Positions 63,577 to 64,000 of a stretch of 64,000 nt of DNA are shown piece after piece. Source of the stretch: Pseudomonas sp. SORT22. Its GTDB lineage: Bacteria; Pseudomonadota; Gammaproteobacteria; Pseudomonadales; Pseudomonadaceae. The notes under the pieces were generated by a model. That model saw only the letters and a list, made by a program, of their open reading frames with translations. It did no database searches and was not told the DNA's origin. Where the stretch lies: positions 1,674,501-1,738,500 of the forward strand of contig NZ_CP071007.1 in NCBI RefSeq assembly GCF_018417635.1, written 5' to 3'. Positions within the stretch are counted from its first letter, which is position 1. Each line of letters opens with the position of its first letter. Made by a program: the position numbers and the translations under genes.

Positions 63577-63672
63577 TCAGCCGAACAGGCGTGAAAGGTT
63601 CGGCAGGATCAACAGCAGCGTAGTGGCGAAGAGAATGAGCCCGGCTTGACGTACTTTGTGTTGTTTGAACAT
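63577..63672 (-). CDS. 31-residue hydrophobic protein
   Basis: A small protein: MFKQHKVRQAGLILFATTLL then LILPNLSRLFG. The basic N terminus and a single membrane segment (about 10-26) suggest an inner-membrane micropeptide. AAGGCGG lies a few bases upstream of the ATG. Codon use looks coding and the frame closes with TGA at 63577. Conservation would have to confirm it. Confidence 0.6.
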   Translation of the reverse strand: MFKQHKVRQAGLILFATTLLLILPNLSRLFG

Positions 63673-63943
63673 GGCTGACCGCCTTTTTGTTGTTATTCCT
63701 GAGTGCCCAGAGGCTTCCTTGTCGTCGATCTGGCGAACATCATTTAACGTGGTGAAACATTAAGTCGCGAACCGTTGCTAATGGGTATACAGCTAACCTT
63801 AGGGTCAACGTCACCCGTGTTTTAGAACGCTTTAATCTGTACTTATTGCGCTTCAGATGTTTTTCGCTATGAGGCCTTTTGCCATCCACCAGCATTCCCC
63901 TTGCTAGACGCCTGCGCCACATCGGCAAGTGGATCCCAAGCTC
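63673..63943. other. Right-hand intergenic region, no gene recognised
   Basis: No coding frame with family features is visible in this AT-richer interval. A - strand frame of 62 codons (63740-63928) is basic and repetitive and looks like chance. The region should hold the promoter of the small - strand gene at 63672, but I cannot place boxes. Confidence 0.4.
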
Positions 63944-64000
63944 ATGACCGTTCGTCCGAGCATCATACTTGCCTGCGCGCCTTATTCGGGGCAGGCTTTA
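63944..64000 (+). CDS. Possible start of a gene cut by the right edge
   Basis: An ATG at 63944 opens a 19-codon frame (MTVRPSIILACAPYSGQAL) that runs off the window. No strong ribosome-binding site is seen upstream. Too short to identify. Confidence 0.25.
   Translation, partial: MTVRPSIILACAPYSGQAL

Noticed and set aside
63740..63928. 62-codon - strand frame near the right end
   Set aside because: Very basic, no ribosome site and no family look; likely chance.
1..64000. Search for IS elements, integrases, tRNA-linked attachment sites and CRISPR arrays
   Set aside because: No transposase, integrase, tRNA or regular spacer-repeat array was recognised; transfer of the sugar locus is inferred only from composition and gene content.

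Overview
The window looks like a chromosomal segment of a fluorescent Pseudomonas (fluorescens/putida group). The evidence is the GC-rich coding sequence, two Pseudomonas-type REP hairpins around GGAGCGGGCTTGCCCC (46477-46504 and 51330-51369), DUF2897- and DUF3509-type small genes, and a gene neighbourhood (pyrF, folE, Smr protein, prmB, aroC, MFS) that I recognise as Pseudomonas core genome. No rRNA, tRNA, CRISPR array, transposase or integrase was found.

Region 1 (1 to about 31.5 kb) is a surface-polysaccharide locus, almost entirely on the + strand and tightly packed. It reads as a nested or mosaic cluster. The outer part resembles a colanic-acid-type cluster: a WcaC-like glycosyltransferase cut by the left edge, gmd-fcl-gmm for GDP-L-fucose, an EpsG-like polymerase, manC, and at the far end a GT4 mannosyltransferase-like enzyme, wcaJ, an O-antigen ligase/polymerase-like protein and a Tat-exported beta-helix protein. 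The inner part holds a pgl/wbp-type module (GT4, GNAT, DegT aminotransferase, small phosphoglycosyl transferase, WbpM-type dehydratase, LbH acetyltransferase) for a UDP-2,4-diamino-trideoxyhexose, then wzz. After it comes a complete pseudaminic acid pathway (pseB-C-F-G-H-I), followed by a PhyH-type dioxygenase, two LbH acyltransferases, a Capsule_synth-like probable transferase, a Wzx flippase and a Wzy-like polymerase. There are two initiating phosphosugar transferases and three polymerase/ligase-type membrane proteins but only one flippase, so either two glycans are made here or one system is partly redundant.

Region 2 (31.5 to about 54.8 kb) is ordinary, GC-rich chromosome with short transcription units on both strands: a ComEA-like HhH protein at the island edge, SDR enzymes, pyrF, a CurA-like reductase, an MFS/MocR divergent pair, a chemoreceptor, a BenE-family transporter, a GST, a glutaredoxin, folE, an Smr protein, an isochorismatase-like protein, prmB, aroC, an MFS carrier, an acireductone-dioxygenase-like cupin with substituted metal ligands, an ankyrin protein, a ZIP transporter and ogt.

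Region 3 (54.9 to 64 kb) holds an LtaS-like sulfatase-fold membrane protein, an apparently orphan Tli4-like type VI immunity protein, a RraB homologue, and the conserved but poorly understood three-gene set circularly permuted ATP-grasp / alpha-E / transglutaminase. It ends with a periplasmic cytochrome c and a 31-residue hydrophobic protein.

The best candidates for undescribed biology are the oxygenase and Capsule_synth-like transferase inside the Pse operon, the nested two-initiator polysaccharide locus with its Tat beta-helix protein, the ATP-grasp/alpha-E/transglutaminase operon, the ligand-depleted acireductone dioxygenase paralogue, and the orphan Tli4-like gene. All functional statements come from reading translated sequence and motifs; no database search was run.
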